This document shows, one piece after another, positions 19,057-29,016 of a stretch of DNA of 64,000 nt (its first letter is position 1; every line of letters begins with the position of its first letter). The stretch comes from an uncultured Fidelibacterota bacterium. Lineage in GTDB: Bacteria; Fidelibacterota; Marinisomatia; Marinisomatales; UBA1611. The stretch lies in assembly GCA_913043235.1 (NCBI GenBank), contig CAJWLO010000004.1, positions 18,351 through 82,350 on the forward strand, written 5' to 3'. A program made the translations under genes and the position numbers. The notes under the pieces were generated by a model. It had not been told where the DNA came from, ran no database searches, and saw only the letters and a list, made by a program, of their open reading frames with translations.

Positions 19057-19395
19057 ATGATCTGTCCTGAATGTCATGCTGAATATCTAAACCATATCAA
19101 AGAATGTGGAGATTGCGGGATATCCCTCATCAATGCATCTGATTTTGACCTGTCGATCCCGGAAATAACCTGGCTGCCTTTATATCCCTTTAAAGGAAAA
19201 ATATATGCGGATATGGCTGCTGAATTGCTGGATAAGGAAGAGATCCCCTATTACTTGAAAATGGATTGGGCTTCTTCAGCTTTTGCCATTGAAGCTGCTA
19301 CTATTCCAGGACAGGTTGTACAAATTCTGGTTCCCGAACCATCTTTAGAAAAGGCCGCAGAAATTGTGAGTTCCATTACTGGACACGAGAATTGA
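19057..19395 (+). CDS. Zinc-ribbon plus DUF2007-like small protein
   Basis: 112 residues. A four-cysteine zinc ribbon (CPECHAEYLNHIKECGDCG) opens the protein, followed by a DUF2007-type domain (ADMAAELLDKEEIPYYLK; GQVVQILVPEPSLEKAAEIV), a family labelled putative signal-transducing proteins. The stop TGA overlaps the TTG start of hisS (TTGA), so it is coupled to hisS. Biochemical function unknown. Confidence 0.8.
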   Translation: MICPECHAEYLNHIKECGDCGISLINASDFDLSIPEITWLPLYPFKGKIYADMAAELLDKEEIPYYLKMDWASSAFAIEAATIPGQVVQILVPEPSLEKAAEIVSSITGHEN

Positions 19396-20642
19396 GTCAA
19401 ATCAGATCCATAAAGGGCACCCATGATATCCTGCCCAAAGAAAGCATTAATTGGCAAAGACTAGAACAAATTATGCATCAAGTCTGCAGGCAATTTGGCT
19501 ATCGGGAGATTCGCACACCGATATTTGAGGAAACACGGTTATTTACCCGTAGTGTTGGTGAAGAAACAGATATTGTTTCTAAGGAAATGTACAGTTGGGA
19601 AGATAAAGACGGATCCAGCCTCACTCTTCGCCCCGAACTAACAGCCTCTGTGGTCCGTTCCTATATTCAACATAATCTTGGAAACCATGCTCCCTCTCAA
19701 CGGCTATACTACCTAGGTCCCTTGTTTCGCAGGGAACGGCCGCAAAAGGGACGCCAGCGCCAATTTCACCAATTTGGGGTGGAAGCATTTGGCTCACTTC
19801 ATCCGGAACAGGATGCAGAGATTATTGCCCTTGCATGGCACATATTATCCGTATGCGGTTTAATCGCAAATACCAAGCTTCATTTAAACAGTATTGGTTC
19901 ATCTGATTGCCGCTCTGCGTACAAAGATGCATTGAAAGATTTTATTCGACCTAATCTGATGCAATTTTCAGAAACGAGCCAAAGGCGATTTGAAACCAAT
20001 CCACTTCGTATTTTAGATACAAAAGCAGACCATGAAAAAAAACTGCTAAATGGAGCACCAATAGTTTCAGATTATTTCACAGATGATGACAAAATCCATT
20101 TTGATTCCGTACAGCAATTTTTGAATGCCATGGATATACCTTTCTCTTTAAATCCCAAATTAGTTCGTGGTTTGGATTATTATTCCCGGACTATTTTTGA
20201 ATTCTCATCATCTGCTCTAGGTGCTCAGGATGCTCTCCTAGGAGGTGGCCGTTATGATCAGCTGGTAGAAACACTGGGTGGAAAACCAACTCCGGCCATA
20301 GGCTTTGCAGCAGGCATGGAACGAATTTTAATTGCCTTAGAATCCATTGAAAAGACCAAATCAGATCCTAATCTGGATATCTATTTTATTTGTCTGGAAG
20401 ACGATGGCTTACCCGTGGCATTATCATTATGCCAGCAATTGCGTAACGCTGGTAGGAATGTAGTTATGGATTCCCTGCGCCGAAGCATAAAAGCTCAACT
20501 GCGGGAAGCAAATAAATCCGGTGCCGGACATGTCTTGATCCTGGGCAATGATGAAATTGAATCAAATACTATCATCATGAAAGATTTGAAAAAAGGGGAG
20601 CAGATGACACTTCAACAGTCATCTCTAATTGAAAAATTATAA
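19392..20642 (+). CDS. hisS: Histidyl-tRNA synthetase
   Basis: 416 residues, a usual length. Class II synthetase motifs are seen: IRSIKGTHDILPKES at the start, motif 1 region FGYREIRTPIFEETRLF, motif 2 LYYLGPLFRRERPQKGR, the His-specific VRGLDYYSRTIFEF, and motif 3 PAIGFAAGMERILIAL. The anticodon-binding domain follows (about 325-416). Charges tRNA-His. The TTG start overlaps the DUF2007 gene stop. Confidence 0.96.
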   Translation: MSQIRSIKGTHDILPKESINWQRLEQIMHQVCRQFGYREIRTPIFEETRLFTRSVGEETDIVSKEMYSWEDKDGSSLTLRPELTASVVRSYIQHNLGNHAPSQRLYYLGPLFRRERPQKGRQRQFHQFGVEAFGSLHPEQDAEIIALAWHILSVCGLIANTKLHLNSIGSSDCRSAYKDALKDFIRPNLMQFSETSQRRFETNPLRILDTKADHEKKLLNGAPIVSDYFTDDDKIHFDSVQQFLNAMDIPFSLNPKLVRGLDYYSRTIFEFSSSALGAQDALLGGGRYDQLVETLGGKPTPAIGFAAGMERILIALESIEKTKSDPNLDIYFICLEDDGLPVALSLCQQLRNAGRNVVMDSLRRSIKAQLREANKSGAGHVLILGNDEIESNTIIMKDLKKGEQMTLQQSSLIEKL

Positions 20643-20646
20643 AAAT

Positions 20647-20676
20647 TTGACAAATTAAAATTTTTTGTCATATATT
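20647..20676 (+). promoter_or_regulatory. Sigma-70-type promoter with inverted repeat, upstream of topA
   Basis: TTGACA at 20647 and TATATT at 20671 with an 18-base spacer. A 7-bp inverted repeat TGACAAA / TTTGTCA (20648-20654 and 20664-20670) overlaps the -35 box and fills the spacer up to the -10 box, so it could be an operator. It could also be a weak hairpin ending hisS. Confidence 0.6.
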
Positions 20677-20729
20677 TTTTACGCGAGTGTGAACAGTTCG
20701 TTTTAGATAATTAAACAGGAAAAATTATT

Positions 20730-23249
20730 ATGAGTCAGAGACCGTTATTGATCGTTGAGTCCCCTTCCAAGGCACGGACTATTGAACAATATCTGGGAGG
20801 TGATTACGAAGTAGCCGCCAGTGTGGGACACGTGAAAGACCTGCCTTCCAATGAATTAGGAGTTGATATTGAAAACAACTTTGAGATTCAACTGCACATC
20901 CTTCCAGACCGGAAAAAATTTATTTCTGATCTGAAAAAGAAAGCTAACGATGCGCCACGGGTATTGATCGCTACAGACCCAGACCGAGAAGGAGAAGCTA
21001 TCGCCAGTCACTTGGCTAATGAAGTAGATCAGAAAAAGATTGAACGTGTAGAGTTTACCGAGATCACCAAAAACGGTATCACTGAAGCCATGAAAGAGGT
21101 TCGCAGTATTGATAAAAACCTGGTGGATGCCCAAACAGCCCGACGAGTCATTGATCGGCTGGTCGGCTATAAGGTATCCCCTGTACTTTGGGCAACCCTG
21201 CAAAAAAATATGAATTTTGTCCAGGGTTCTCTTTCCGCAGGACGGGTACAGTCTGCTGCTGTGAAACTAATTATAGATCGCGATCGTCTGCGGGCTAAAT
21301 TTTTGAAAACAACTTATTTCGACCTGCTGGCGATGCTATTTAAAGATGAAAATGAACCCAACTTCAACGCTACCCTTTTTCGTGTAGATGATAAACGAAT
21401 CGCATCCAGCCAGGATTTTGAAGCATATACTGGTCGGTTAAGAAATAAAGATGCAATTCTACTGACTGATGTTCAGGCCAATGATCTAGTAAAAGAACTG
21501 AAAACCGGATCTTGGCAGGTTTCTAAAATTGAAGATAAGCCAAGAACATCTAATCCTAGACCACCATTCACCACGAGTACCCTGCAGCAGGAAGCTGCCC
21601 GTAAATTACGTATGTCAGCACGTCAAACTATGCGAAACGCCCAACAACTCTATGAAAATGGTTTTATTACCTATATGAGAACCGACTCTACCCATTTATC
21701 AGAGGAGGCCATTTCCGGTGCTAGACAGATTATTACTGGTCTCTATGGAGATGATTATTTACCTAGGGAAGCCAATCGCTACAAGACCCAAGTCCGCAAT
21801 GCCCAGGAAGCCCATGAAGCGATTCGTCCTGCCCATCGTCAGTTTCGTTCCGTAGACGAGGTTCAATCCATACTTGGGAAAGATATTGCAAAATTGTATG
21901 ACTTGATCTGGAAAAGAACCATTGCCAGTCAGATGCTGCCTGCAAAATTGAAGCAGACGGCAGTTACTATCCAGAACCAGAAGGCCGAATTCCGCGCTAA
22001 TGGCCAGGTAATTCTTTTCCCAGGCTACATGAGGGTCTATGTGGAAGGACGGGATAATCCAGAAGCAGACCTAGCCAACAAAGAAAGAATTCTTCCAGCC
22101 TTAGCGGAAGGTGACTTATTAACCTGCACTGAACTAGAGTCTCAATCCCACACCACCAAGCCCCCGGCAAGATTTACAGAAGCTTCACTGGTGAAAAACC
22201 TTGAAACTAATGGGATTGGTAGGCCTTCCACTTTTGCTTCAATCCTGGATACCATCGTTCGCCGTGGTTATATTGAACAGGAGAAGGGAAGACTTTCACC
22301 AACCTACCTAGGCCTAGCTGTAACCCAACTGTTGGAGAACCATTTTACCAACCTAGTAAATAATGAGTTTACAGCAAAGATGGAAGAAGGTTTGGATGAA
22401 ATTTCCCGTGGCGAACGGGAAAGCCTACCTTTTATGACTAATTTCTATTATGGTGGAGAACGGTTCGCTGGCCTTGAAAATATGCTGGATGAAAAAGTAG
22501 ATATTCCCAAAGCATGCACCATCGAAATACCAGAACCCATTAGGGGAACTACAGAAGGCCGTATCGGTCGCTACGGCCCTTATTTAAGGCGCGGGGATGA
22601 AACCAGATCCATTCCCGAAAAAATATATATCGGTGATCTAACCCTTGAAGCCATTGAAAAAATTTTCAGTGAAAAAGAACATATAGATGAACCTTTGGGG
22701 AAGGATTCAGATACAGGGGAATTCATCTGGATCAAAAAAGGACCCTACGGACACTACGTTCAGCTAGGCGAATCCAAAACAAGAAAATCTATTCCCAAGG
22801 GGACAATAGTTGCCGAAGTCACCCTTGAACTGGCCTTACAACTTCTCGCCCTGCCCCGCAAAGTTGGAATCCATCCAGAAACAGGAGAATCGATCACCGC
22901 AGATTATGGTCGCTATGGGCCATATATTAAATGTGGAAACCAGAATGCTAGCCTAAGGGGACCTGAAACTCCCCTAGATATAGGTGTTGAAAAATCTGTT
23001 GAACTTCTCGCCAACCGCAATAAAAAAAGTGCCGAACTAAGAAGTCTAGGTGAGCATCCGGAAACAGGAGAAACTCTGTCCGTAAAAGACGGCCGCTATG
23101 GGCCATATATTTCTGATGGGAAAGTAAATGCATCTTTGAAAAATGAACATGACCCCAACACCATCTCCCTGGAAACTGCCGTAGAACTCATCAACGTAAA
23201 ACGGGCAGCCCCAAAAAGAGCCAGAAAACGAAAGAAAAAGAAAAAATAA
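20730..23249 (+). CDS. topA: DNA topoisomerase I
   Basis: 839 residues. TOPRIM domain at the N-terminus (LLIVESPSKARTIEQYL; ATDPDREGEAIASHLA), active-site Tyr in FITYMRTDST (about 315), and SAGRVQSAAVKLI. The C-terminal half has three repeated topoisomerase C-terminal units (GRYGPYLRRGDE, GPYGHYVQLGE, GRYGPYIKCGNQ / DGRYGPYISDG) in place of obvious Cys4 zinc fingers, and a basic tail (KRARKRKKKKK). Relaxes negative supercoils. An AGGA ribosome site precedes the ATG. Confidence 0.96.
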   Translation: MSQRPLLIVESPSKARTIEQYLGGDYEVAASVGHVKDLPSNELGVDIENNFEIQLHILPDRKKFISDLKKKANDAPRVLIATDPDREGEAIASHLANEVDQKKIERVEFTEITKNGITEAMKEVRSIDKNLVDAQTARRVIDRLVGYKVSPVLWATLQKNMNFVQGSLSAGRVQSAAVKLIIDRDRLRAKFLKTTYFDLLAMLFKDENEPNFNATLFRVDDKRIASSQDFEAYTGRLRNKDAILLTDVQANDLVKELKTGSWQVSKIEDKPRTSNPRPPFTTSTLQQEAARKLRMSARQTMRNAQQLYENGFITYMRTDSTHLSEEAISGARQIITGLYGDDYLPREANRYKTQVRNAQEAHEAIRPAHRQFRSVDEVQSILGKDIAKLYDLIWKRTIASQMLPAKLKQTAVTIQNQKAEFRANGQVILFPGYMRVYVEGRDNPEADLANKERILPALAEGDLLTCTELESQSHTTKPPARFTEASLVKNLETNGIGRPSTFASILDTIVRRGYIEQEKGRLSPTYLGLAVTQLLENHFTNLVNNEFTAKMEEGLDEISRGERESLPFMTNFYYGGERFAGLENMLDEKVDIPKACTIEIPEPIRGTTEGRIGRYGPYLRRGDETRSIPEKIYIGDLTLEAIEKIFSEKEHIDEPLGKDSDTGEFIWIKKGPYGHYVQLGESKTRKSIPKGTIVAEVTLELALQLLALPRKVGIHPETGESITADYGRYGPYIKCGNQNASLRGPETPLDIGVEKSVELLANRNKKSAELRSLGEHPETGETLSVKDGRYGPYISDGKVNASLKNEHDPNTISLETAVELINVKRAAPKRARKRKKKKK

Positions 23250-23423
23250 GGCTTTATTGATCTGATTCAACTTGATTTTAGCGACATCCTTGAAATCAGT
23301 ATTATTGCACTATATTTAACATCCCCCAAAAACCCTTCTCCAGCGGTAATTTCTACCTTATTTGGTATTCTATGGATGAAAAATTAGTAAGAGAACTATA
23401 TTTGACGGATTAGGTAATTTCCC

Positions 23424-23453
23424 AACCTGATATTCACCTAGGCAGGTTTTTTT
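23424..23453 (+). terminator. Putative terminator after topA
   Basis: AACCTG...CAGGTT stem (13-base loop) followed by a T-rich run. It lies 175 bases after topA and 60 bases before glyS, so it could end topA or act as a leader attenuator for glyS. The rest of the 262-base gap shows no gene. Confidence 0.5.
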
Positions 23454-23511
23454 CTTTTTGAATCACACTTCGCCAAGTTCAGAAAAAAGGTGAATTTCTC
23501 AAAGTTTCGTT

Positions 23512-24834
23512 ATGAACAACACAATTGAAAATATTGTTTCTCTGTGTAAACGCAGAGGTTTTGTCTTCCAAAGCTCGGATATCTACGGCGGATTTTCTGC
23601 TGTTTATGACTACGGTCCTCTGGGCATCGAACTAAAAAATAGCATTGCCAAGCTTTGGTGGAAAGAAATGACCCAAGTCCATGAAAATATCGTTGGGCTT
23701 GATAGCGGTATCCTGATGCACCCCAAGATCTGGGAAGCCTCAGGTCACATAGGTGCTTTCCATGACCCATTGGTAGACTGCAAACAGTGCAAAGCCCGCT
23801 TTCGCGCTGATGACTTGACCGAAAAACCGGAAGGGTTAAACTGGCAGGTAATTAAATGCCCTAAATGTGGCACAACAGGAAATCTTACTGATCCCCGTCA
23901 GTTCAACCTCATGTTTAAGACCCATACAGGACCTGTAGAAGAATCTGGTACGGAAGCTTACCTGCGGCCCGAAACAGCACAGGGAATTTATGTGAATTAT
24001 CAATTAGTCCAAGTAGCAATGCGGCTGAAAGTCCCTTTCGGTATTGCCCAAATTGGTAAGGCATTCCGTAATGAGATTATAGCTCGCAATTTTATTTTCC
24101 GGACTCGGGAATTCGAGCAAATGGAAATGCAGTATTTTGTAAAGCCGGGCACTGATGATGATCTACTTAAGGAATGGAAAGAAAAACGGTTCCAGTTTTA
24201 CCCCAATATTTTGGGCCTGAATGAAGCGAAAATCCGTTATCACCAACACGGTAAAAATGAATTGGCTCACTATGCCAAGGAAGCCTGGGATATCGAATAT
24301 AAATTTCCCTTTGGTTGGTCCGAGATCGAAGGTATTCATAATCGCACCGATTTTGATCTTTCCCGTCATCAGGAGTTTTCCGGAAAAAACTTGGCGTATT
24401 TTGACCAGCCCAATAATGAACGTTTTTTGCCATTTATTATAGAAACATCCGCCGGTCTGAATCGCACGCTATTAGCCGTCCTTGTCGATGCTTACTGGGA
24501 AGATAAAAAAAATGATCGTGTGGTCATGCGTTTAAATCCGCGTTTAGCGCCGGTAAAAGCAGTGATTTGTCCACTTGTGAAAAAAGGTGGTCTACCTGAA
24601 AAGGCTCGAGAAATTGTTGACATCTTAAAACCTCATTTTAAAGTTCTCTATGATCAGCAAGGATCTATCGGTAAACGGTATTACCGACAGGATGAAGCCG
24701 GAACGCCTTTTGGAATCACAGTAGACCACCAAACAAAAGAAGATAATACCGTAACCCTGCGACACCGTGATACGCAACAGCAGGACCGGCTATCAATCGA
24801 TCAGCTTTTGCCTATTATCCAGAAAAGTATATAA
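23512..24834 (+). CDS. glyS: Glycyl-tRNA synthetase, single-chain (alpha2) type
   Basis: 440 residues; the homodimeric eukaryote/archaea-like GlyRS rather than the GlyQ/GlyS tetramer. Seen: CKRRGFVFQSSDIYGG, the Gly-specific YDYGPLGIELKN, a zinc-binding-like pair CKQCKARF and CPKCGTTG (about 85-125), class II motif 2 in FRNEIIARNFIFRTREFEQ, EIEGIHNRTDFDL, and motif 3 region ETSAGLNRTLLAVL. The C-terminal anticodon domain begins near PVKAVICPLVKK. Confidence 0.95.
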   Translation: MNNTIENIVSLCKRRGFVFQSSDIYGGFSAVYDYGPLGIELKNSIAKLWWKEMTQVHENIVGLDSGILMHPKIWEASGHIGAFHDPLVDCKQCKARFRADDLTEKPEGLNWQVIKCPKCGTTGNLTDPRQFNLMFKTHTGPVEESGTEAYLRPETAQGIYVNYQLVQVAMRLKVPFGIAQIGKAFRNEIIARNFIFRTREFEQMEMQYFVKPGTDDDLLKEWKEKRFQFYPNILGLNEAKIRYHQHGKNELAHYAKEAWDIEYKFPFGWSEIEGIHNRTDFDLSRHQEFSGKNLAYFDQPNNERFLPFIIETSAGLNRTLLAVLVDAYWEDKKNDRVVMRLNPRLAPVKAVICPLVKKGGLPEKAREIVDILKPHFKVLYDQQGSIGKRYYRQDEAGTPFGITVDHQTKEDNTVTLRHRDTQQQDRLSIDQLLPIIQKSI

Positions 24835-24887
24835 TATAAAAATGGATATTCCCTTTAAATGGAATTCGCTTTAGTTAATTTATATCC

Positions 24888-26180
24888 ATGAAAAAACTCC
24901 CACTCCATTGGCAAATTATTATCGGGCTGATTTTAGGCCTGATTTATGGGATCATTGCTGCCAATAGTGGTTGGCGCACTTTTACAACTGAATGGATCTC
25001 CCCCTTTGGGATAATATTTATAAACCTGTTGAAATTGATTGCTGTCCCGCTGGTGCTGTCTTCATTAATCACCGGTGTGGCATCCTTATCCGATTTAAAA
25101 AAACTTAGCCGTATCGGTGGGAAAACCATTGCAATTTACGTTGGCACTACAACAGTGGCCGTGACTATCGGTCTGGTTTCCGTGAATATAATTCAGCCAG
25201 GAAGAAAAGTACCAGATCAAATGAAGGCTGAGCTGCAGGAAACCTACGAGAAAGACGCTGCATTAAAATCAGGATCAGCACAAAATATAAAAACCCGGGG
25301 GCCGCTCCAGCCAATTGTTGATATGGTCCCCAGTAACTTTTTTTCATCAGCTTCCAGTAATCGTAATATGCTTCAGGTCGTTTTTGTGGCCTTATTCTTA
25401 GGTATCGGACTCATTCAGATACCAAAAGATAAAGGAAAACCTGTTTTGGATTTTTTTGAGGGTTTAAATGAGGTGGTGATCAAACTTGTAGATTTGATTA
25501 TGATTATGGCTCCAATAGGTGTTTTTGCTTTGATTGCTCAAACAATGAATAAAGTTGTAGGGGATGACCTATCGCAGGTCATGGAATTACTGAGCGCTCT
25601 TGGCTATTACATGCTTGCTGTGATTATAGGCTTAATTGCGCATGGAGCCATCACTTACACTGGATTGCTAATAACCATTACAAAAATGCCATTGAAATTA
25701 TTTTACAAAGGAATAGCACCGGCACAACTGCTTGCTTTTTCAACCAGTTCCAGCGGCGCCACATTACCGGTAACAATGGAGTGTTGTGAAGATAAGTTGG
25801 GTGTATCTGAAGAAGTATCCTCATTTGTACTTCCCCTCGGTGCTACTGTCAATATGGATGGAACAGCCCTATATCAGGCGGTTGCTGCTGTGTTTATTGC
25901 TCAAACTCTTGGAATGAATCTGGATTTAAGTTCTCAATTAACTATTATTCTAACGGCTGTTCTTGCATCAATTGGTACTGCTGCAGTTCCAGGTGCCGGC
26001 ATCATCATGCTGGTGATTATTTTAGAAGCCGTAGGAGTTCCCAGTGCAGGGATTGCTCTCATTTTAGGTGTTGACAGAATCCTGGATATGATGCGAACCG
26101 TTATTAATATAACAGGAGATGCATCTGTGGCCGTAATTGTCGCCAGTTCAGAAGATCAACTAATTATTCCTAAAAAATAA
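24888..26180 (+). CDS. Dicarboxylate/amino acid:cation symporter (DAACS/GltP-like)
   Basis: 430 residues with multiple membrane segments. The family serine-rich motif AFSTSSSGATLPVTME (about 285) and the NMDGTAL motif (about 322) lie in the re-entrant loops, and DRILDMMRTVINITGD is the substrate-binding helix. These carriers import glutamate, aspartate or C4-dicarboxylates with Na+ or H+. The exact substrate is not readable. No ribosome site is obvious; the next gene lies 54 bases downstream on the same strand. Confidence 0.92.
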   Translation: MKKLPLHWQIIIGLILGLIYGIIAANSGWRTFTTEWISPFGIIFINLLKLIAVPLVLSSLITGVASLSDLKKLSRIGGKTIAIYVGTTTVAVTIGLVSVNIIQPGRKVPDQMKAELQETYEKDAALKSGSAQNIKTRGPLQPIVDMVPSNFFSSASSNRNMLQVVFVALFLGIGLIQIPKDKGKPVLDFFEGLNEVVIKLVDLIMIMAPIGVFALIAQTMNKVVGDDLSQVMELLSALGYYMLAVIIGLIAHGAITYTGLLITITKMPLKLFYKGIAPAQLLAFSTSSSGATLPVTMECCEDKLGVSEEVSSFVLPLGATVNMDGTALYQAVAAVFIAQTLGMNLDLSSQLTIILTAVLASIGTAAVPGAGIIMLVIILEAVGVPSAGIALILGVDRILDMMRTVINITGDASVAVIVASSEDQLIIPKK

Positions 26181-26234
26181 TTTATTTAAGCATAGCGCAA
26201 GTGACTTTTTGAATATAATGGTGAAATAATTAAT

Positions 26235-27707
26235 ATGTCCGTTCGGCAAAAAACTGGGATCATATTGGGTTTATTTGTTTTTGTAATACTTTTACTTATC
26301 CCAGTGCCAGATGACATGAATCCCAAAGCCATGAGAGCCATAGCCGTTTCGATGCTGATGGCTATATTCTGGGTTACAGAAGCAATCTCAATATTCTCTA
26401 CCGCATTTATTCCTATTGCTCTATTCCCATTAATGGGTGTATTAAATGCGAATCATATTGTTTTGCTGCTTCTAGGAGCTTTCCTAGTAGCCAAAGCGAT
26501 CGAAACAAATAATTTGCATAAACGGATTGCTCTTTTCACCATACTATTGATTGGTACAAACAGGCAGCATATCATTTTGAGTTTTATGATTGCTACAGCA
26601 TTTTTATCCATGTGGACTTCCAATAACTCAACCACATTAATGATACTGCCTATCGGCCTAGCCATCATCCAAAGGGAACACGCCTTGGGTGTAAAAGATG
26701 CAGCATTCGGCAGTGCATTAATGCTTTCAATTGCCTATTCAGCAAGTATAGGAGGAACTGGCACCCTAGTGGGTACACCTCCAAACCTTTTATTTGTAAG
26801 TACCATGAAAGAAATATACCCAGATTCTCCAGACATCGTTTTTATTGATTGGCTAAAGATTGGTTTACCATTTGTAGCTGTATTTTTACCCATAGCATGG
26901 TTTTTTATCATCAAATATTTCAAAGTGAATGGTCCTCTTCATGGCTCTGATGACATCATTGAAAACGAGTACCATGAATTAGGTCTTATGTCCGTTGCTG
27001 AAAAGCGAGTCCTAGTAATCTGCATATGCTATGCCCTTGGGTTTATTTTTCGTAGAGATATGCAGATTGGTGATCTAACCATTCCAGGCTGGTCAGATAT
27101 TTTAGGTGTACATATGTTCGTTAAAGATTCTACAGTAGCATTTTTAGCAGCAACATTAATATTTCTGTTGCCCAATGGATATTCCAATGGGAACGTTAGG
27201 AAAAACAAGTTGCTTGAATGGGATGATGCCAAAACAATCCCGTGGGGTATTGCCATGCTGATCGGTGGCGGTCTGGCTATTGCAGCAGCCTTTCGAGAAT
27301 CAGGTCTCATTGTCTGGATAGGCTCAAATCTGGAATTGAGTGGAATCTCCGTATTTCTTATTTTACTGCTCGCAGTAACCAGCATGGTTTTACTTACAGA
27401 AATAAATTCAAATACAGCCTCAACGGCAGTATTTCTTCCTGTATTAGCCGGTGTATCAAACGCCGGTCACTTTCATCCATATTTATTAATGGTGCCAGCA
27501 ACTATAGCAGCTTCTTGTGCATTTATGCTTCCTTCCGGTACAGGCCCCAACGCCAGTATACTCGCTAGTGGTGAGGTGACGATCCCCGAAATGGCAAAGT
27601 GCGGTTTCTGGCTGAATATATTTGCAATAATAGTAATTGTGAATCTCCTGTATTTTATAATCATACCAACTTTTGAGATTAATGGTACAGCACCGAATTG
27701 GATGTGA
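26235..27707 (+). CDS. DASS-family sodium/anion symporter (SLC13-like)
   Basis: 490 residues. The two substrate/Na+ loops are visible: SMWTSNNSTTLMILPIG (about 118) and LTEINSNTASTAVFLPV (about 385), each with the SNT-type motif. DASS carriers take up dicarboxylates, citrate or sulfate. It follows the DAACS gene and precedes a CoA-transferase, so an organic-acid import function is plausible. Confidence 0.92.
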   Translation: MSVRQKTGIILGLFVFVILLLIPVPDDMNPKAMRAIAVSMLMAIFWVTEAISIFSTAFIPIALFPLMGVLNANHIVLLLLGAFLVAKAIETNNLHKRIALFTILLIGTNRQHIILSFMIATAFLSMWTSNNSTTLMILPIGLAIIQREHALGVKDAAFGSALMLSIAYSASIGGTGTLVGTPPNLLFVSTMKEIYPDSPDIVFIDWLKIGLPFVAVFLPIAWFFIIKYFKVNGPLHGSDDIIENEYHELGLMSVAEKRVLVICICYALGFIFRRDMQIGDLTIPGWSDILGVHMFVKDSTVAFLAATLIFLLPNGYSNGNVRKNKLLEWDDAKTIPWGIAMLIGGGLAIAAAFRESGLIVWIGSNLELSGISVFLILLLAVTSMVLLTEINSNTASTAVFLPVLAGVSNAGHFHPYLLMVPATIAASCAFMLPSGTGPNASILASGEVTIPEMAKCGFWLNIFAIIVIVNLLYFIIIPTFEINGTAPNWM

Positions 27708-27795
27708 TAATAACTAATAGCGGTGGAGAAACATTATTTATAAGATAGTATGCATTGTTATTTTTTATCTTGAAATCTTTAAGCAATAATAATAA

Positions 27796-29016
27796 ATGAA
27801 TCGACCTCTAGATGGTATTCGTATAGTGGCTTTAGAACAATATATGAGTGGTCCTTATTGTTCTATGCTCTTGGCCGATGCCGGCGCAGAAGTAATTAAA
27901 ATCGAACGACCGGGTACAGGCGATCCGCGGCGTTCGATCCCTCCCTTCGCCAAAAAAGGCGAGAACAAAAAGGCCGGCGGTTTCATGGCCTATAACCGAA
28001 ACAAGAAAAGCCTTGCATTGAATATTCGATCTGATTGCGGGAAAAAAGTGTTTTTAGACCTTGTAGAAAAAACCGATGTGGTGGTTGAAAACCTACGTCC
28101 CGGAAGCGTAGATAAAATGGGGATAGGCTATGATATCCTTAAAAACATCAATCCAAAATTGATCTACGCCGCCATATCAGGATTTGGTAGACTTGATGGA
28201 TATAAAGGTCCCGATTCTCACCGTCCGGCCTTTGATATTGTAGCCGAGGCTATGAGCGGCATTATGAACCTAGTGGGATATGATGATAAACCACCCAGCT
28301 GGACAATTTATGGTATGGCTGATCTTTACAGTGGCCTCTGTACAGCCTATGGCATTATGCAGGCCCTTTTCATGAGAGAGCGGACAGGCAAAGGTCAATT
28401 CGTGGACAGTTCTATGCTAGACAATATGATATCTTTGAATGAACGTATGGTTATGCTTTATTCCATTACCGGTGTGGAACCTCGACGCGGCCAACTGAAA
28501 CATATATTCCCTCGTGGAGCTTTTCCTTGTCAGGATGGCTATATTGCACTGAATGTCCCTGATGATTTAGTATGGGCTAAGCTTTGCAAAATGCTGGAAA
28601 GGGAAGATTTAATTCAAGATAATAAAAGTAAAACTGGGACAGCTCGCGCCTCCAATTCTGATATATTAATCCCGATTATTGAAAACTGGATGATGGAACG
28701 AACAAGAGATGAAGTTGAAAATATTTTAAACAAAAATGGGATACCCGTAGGACCTGTGTATACAGCAAAAGATGTTTTTGAATCAAAACAGGTCCAAGCG
28801 CGAAATAATCTGTTGAGCATTGATGACCCCCTAGTAGGAAACCACCAGTTTGCCCGCACACCAATCCATTTATCAACAGCCCCGGAGATTCCTGCCAAAC
28901 CTGCACCAGAATTGGGCCAGAACACAGAAGAAATACTATCAACACTATTAAACTACGATGATGAACAGATTAATAAATTAGAAAAAAATGAAATTATCCA
29001 AATTTATCAAGATTAG
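27796..29016 (+). CDS. CaiB/BaiF family III CoA-transferase
   Basis: 406 residues. N-terminal LDGIRIVALEQYMSGPYCSMLLADAGAEVIKIE is characteristic. The catalytic Asp of the family fits YGMADLYSGLCTAYG (about 176). Further matches are RTGKGQFVDSSMLD and GRPGTGDPRR-type CoA contacts. These enzymes move CoA between carboxylic acids. Its stop lies 29 bases inside the ggt gene, so the two are cotranscribed. Acid substrate unknown. Confidence 0.9.
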   Translation: MNRPLDGIRIVALEQYMSGPYCSMLLADAGAEVIKIERPGTGDPRRSIPPFAKKGENKKAGGFMAYNRNKKSLALNIRSDCGKKVFLDLVEKTDVVVENLRPGSVDKMGIGYDILKNINPKLIYAAISGFGRLDGYKGPDSHRPAFDIVAEAMSGIMNLVGYDDKPPSWTIYGMADLYSGLCTAYGIMQALFMRERTGKGQFVDSSMLDNMISLNERMVMLYSITGVEPRRGQLKHIFPRGAFPCQDGYIALNVPDDLVWAKLCKMLEREDLIQDNKSKTGTARASNSDILIPIIENWMMERTRDEVENILNKNGIPVGPVYTAKDVFESKQVQARNNLLSIDDPLVGNHQFARTPIHLSTAPEIPAKPAPELGQNTEEILSTLLNYDDEQINKLEKNEIIQIYQD

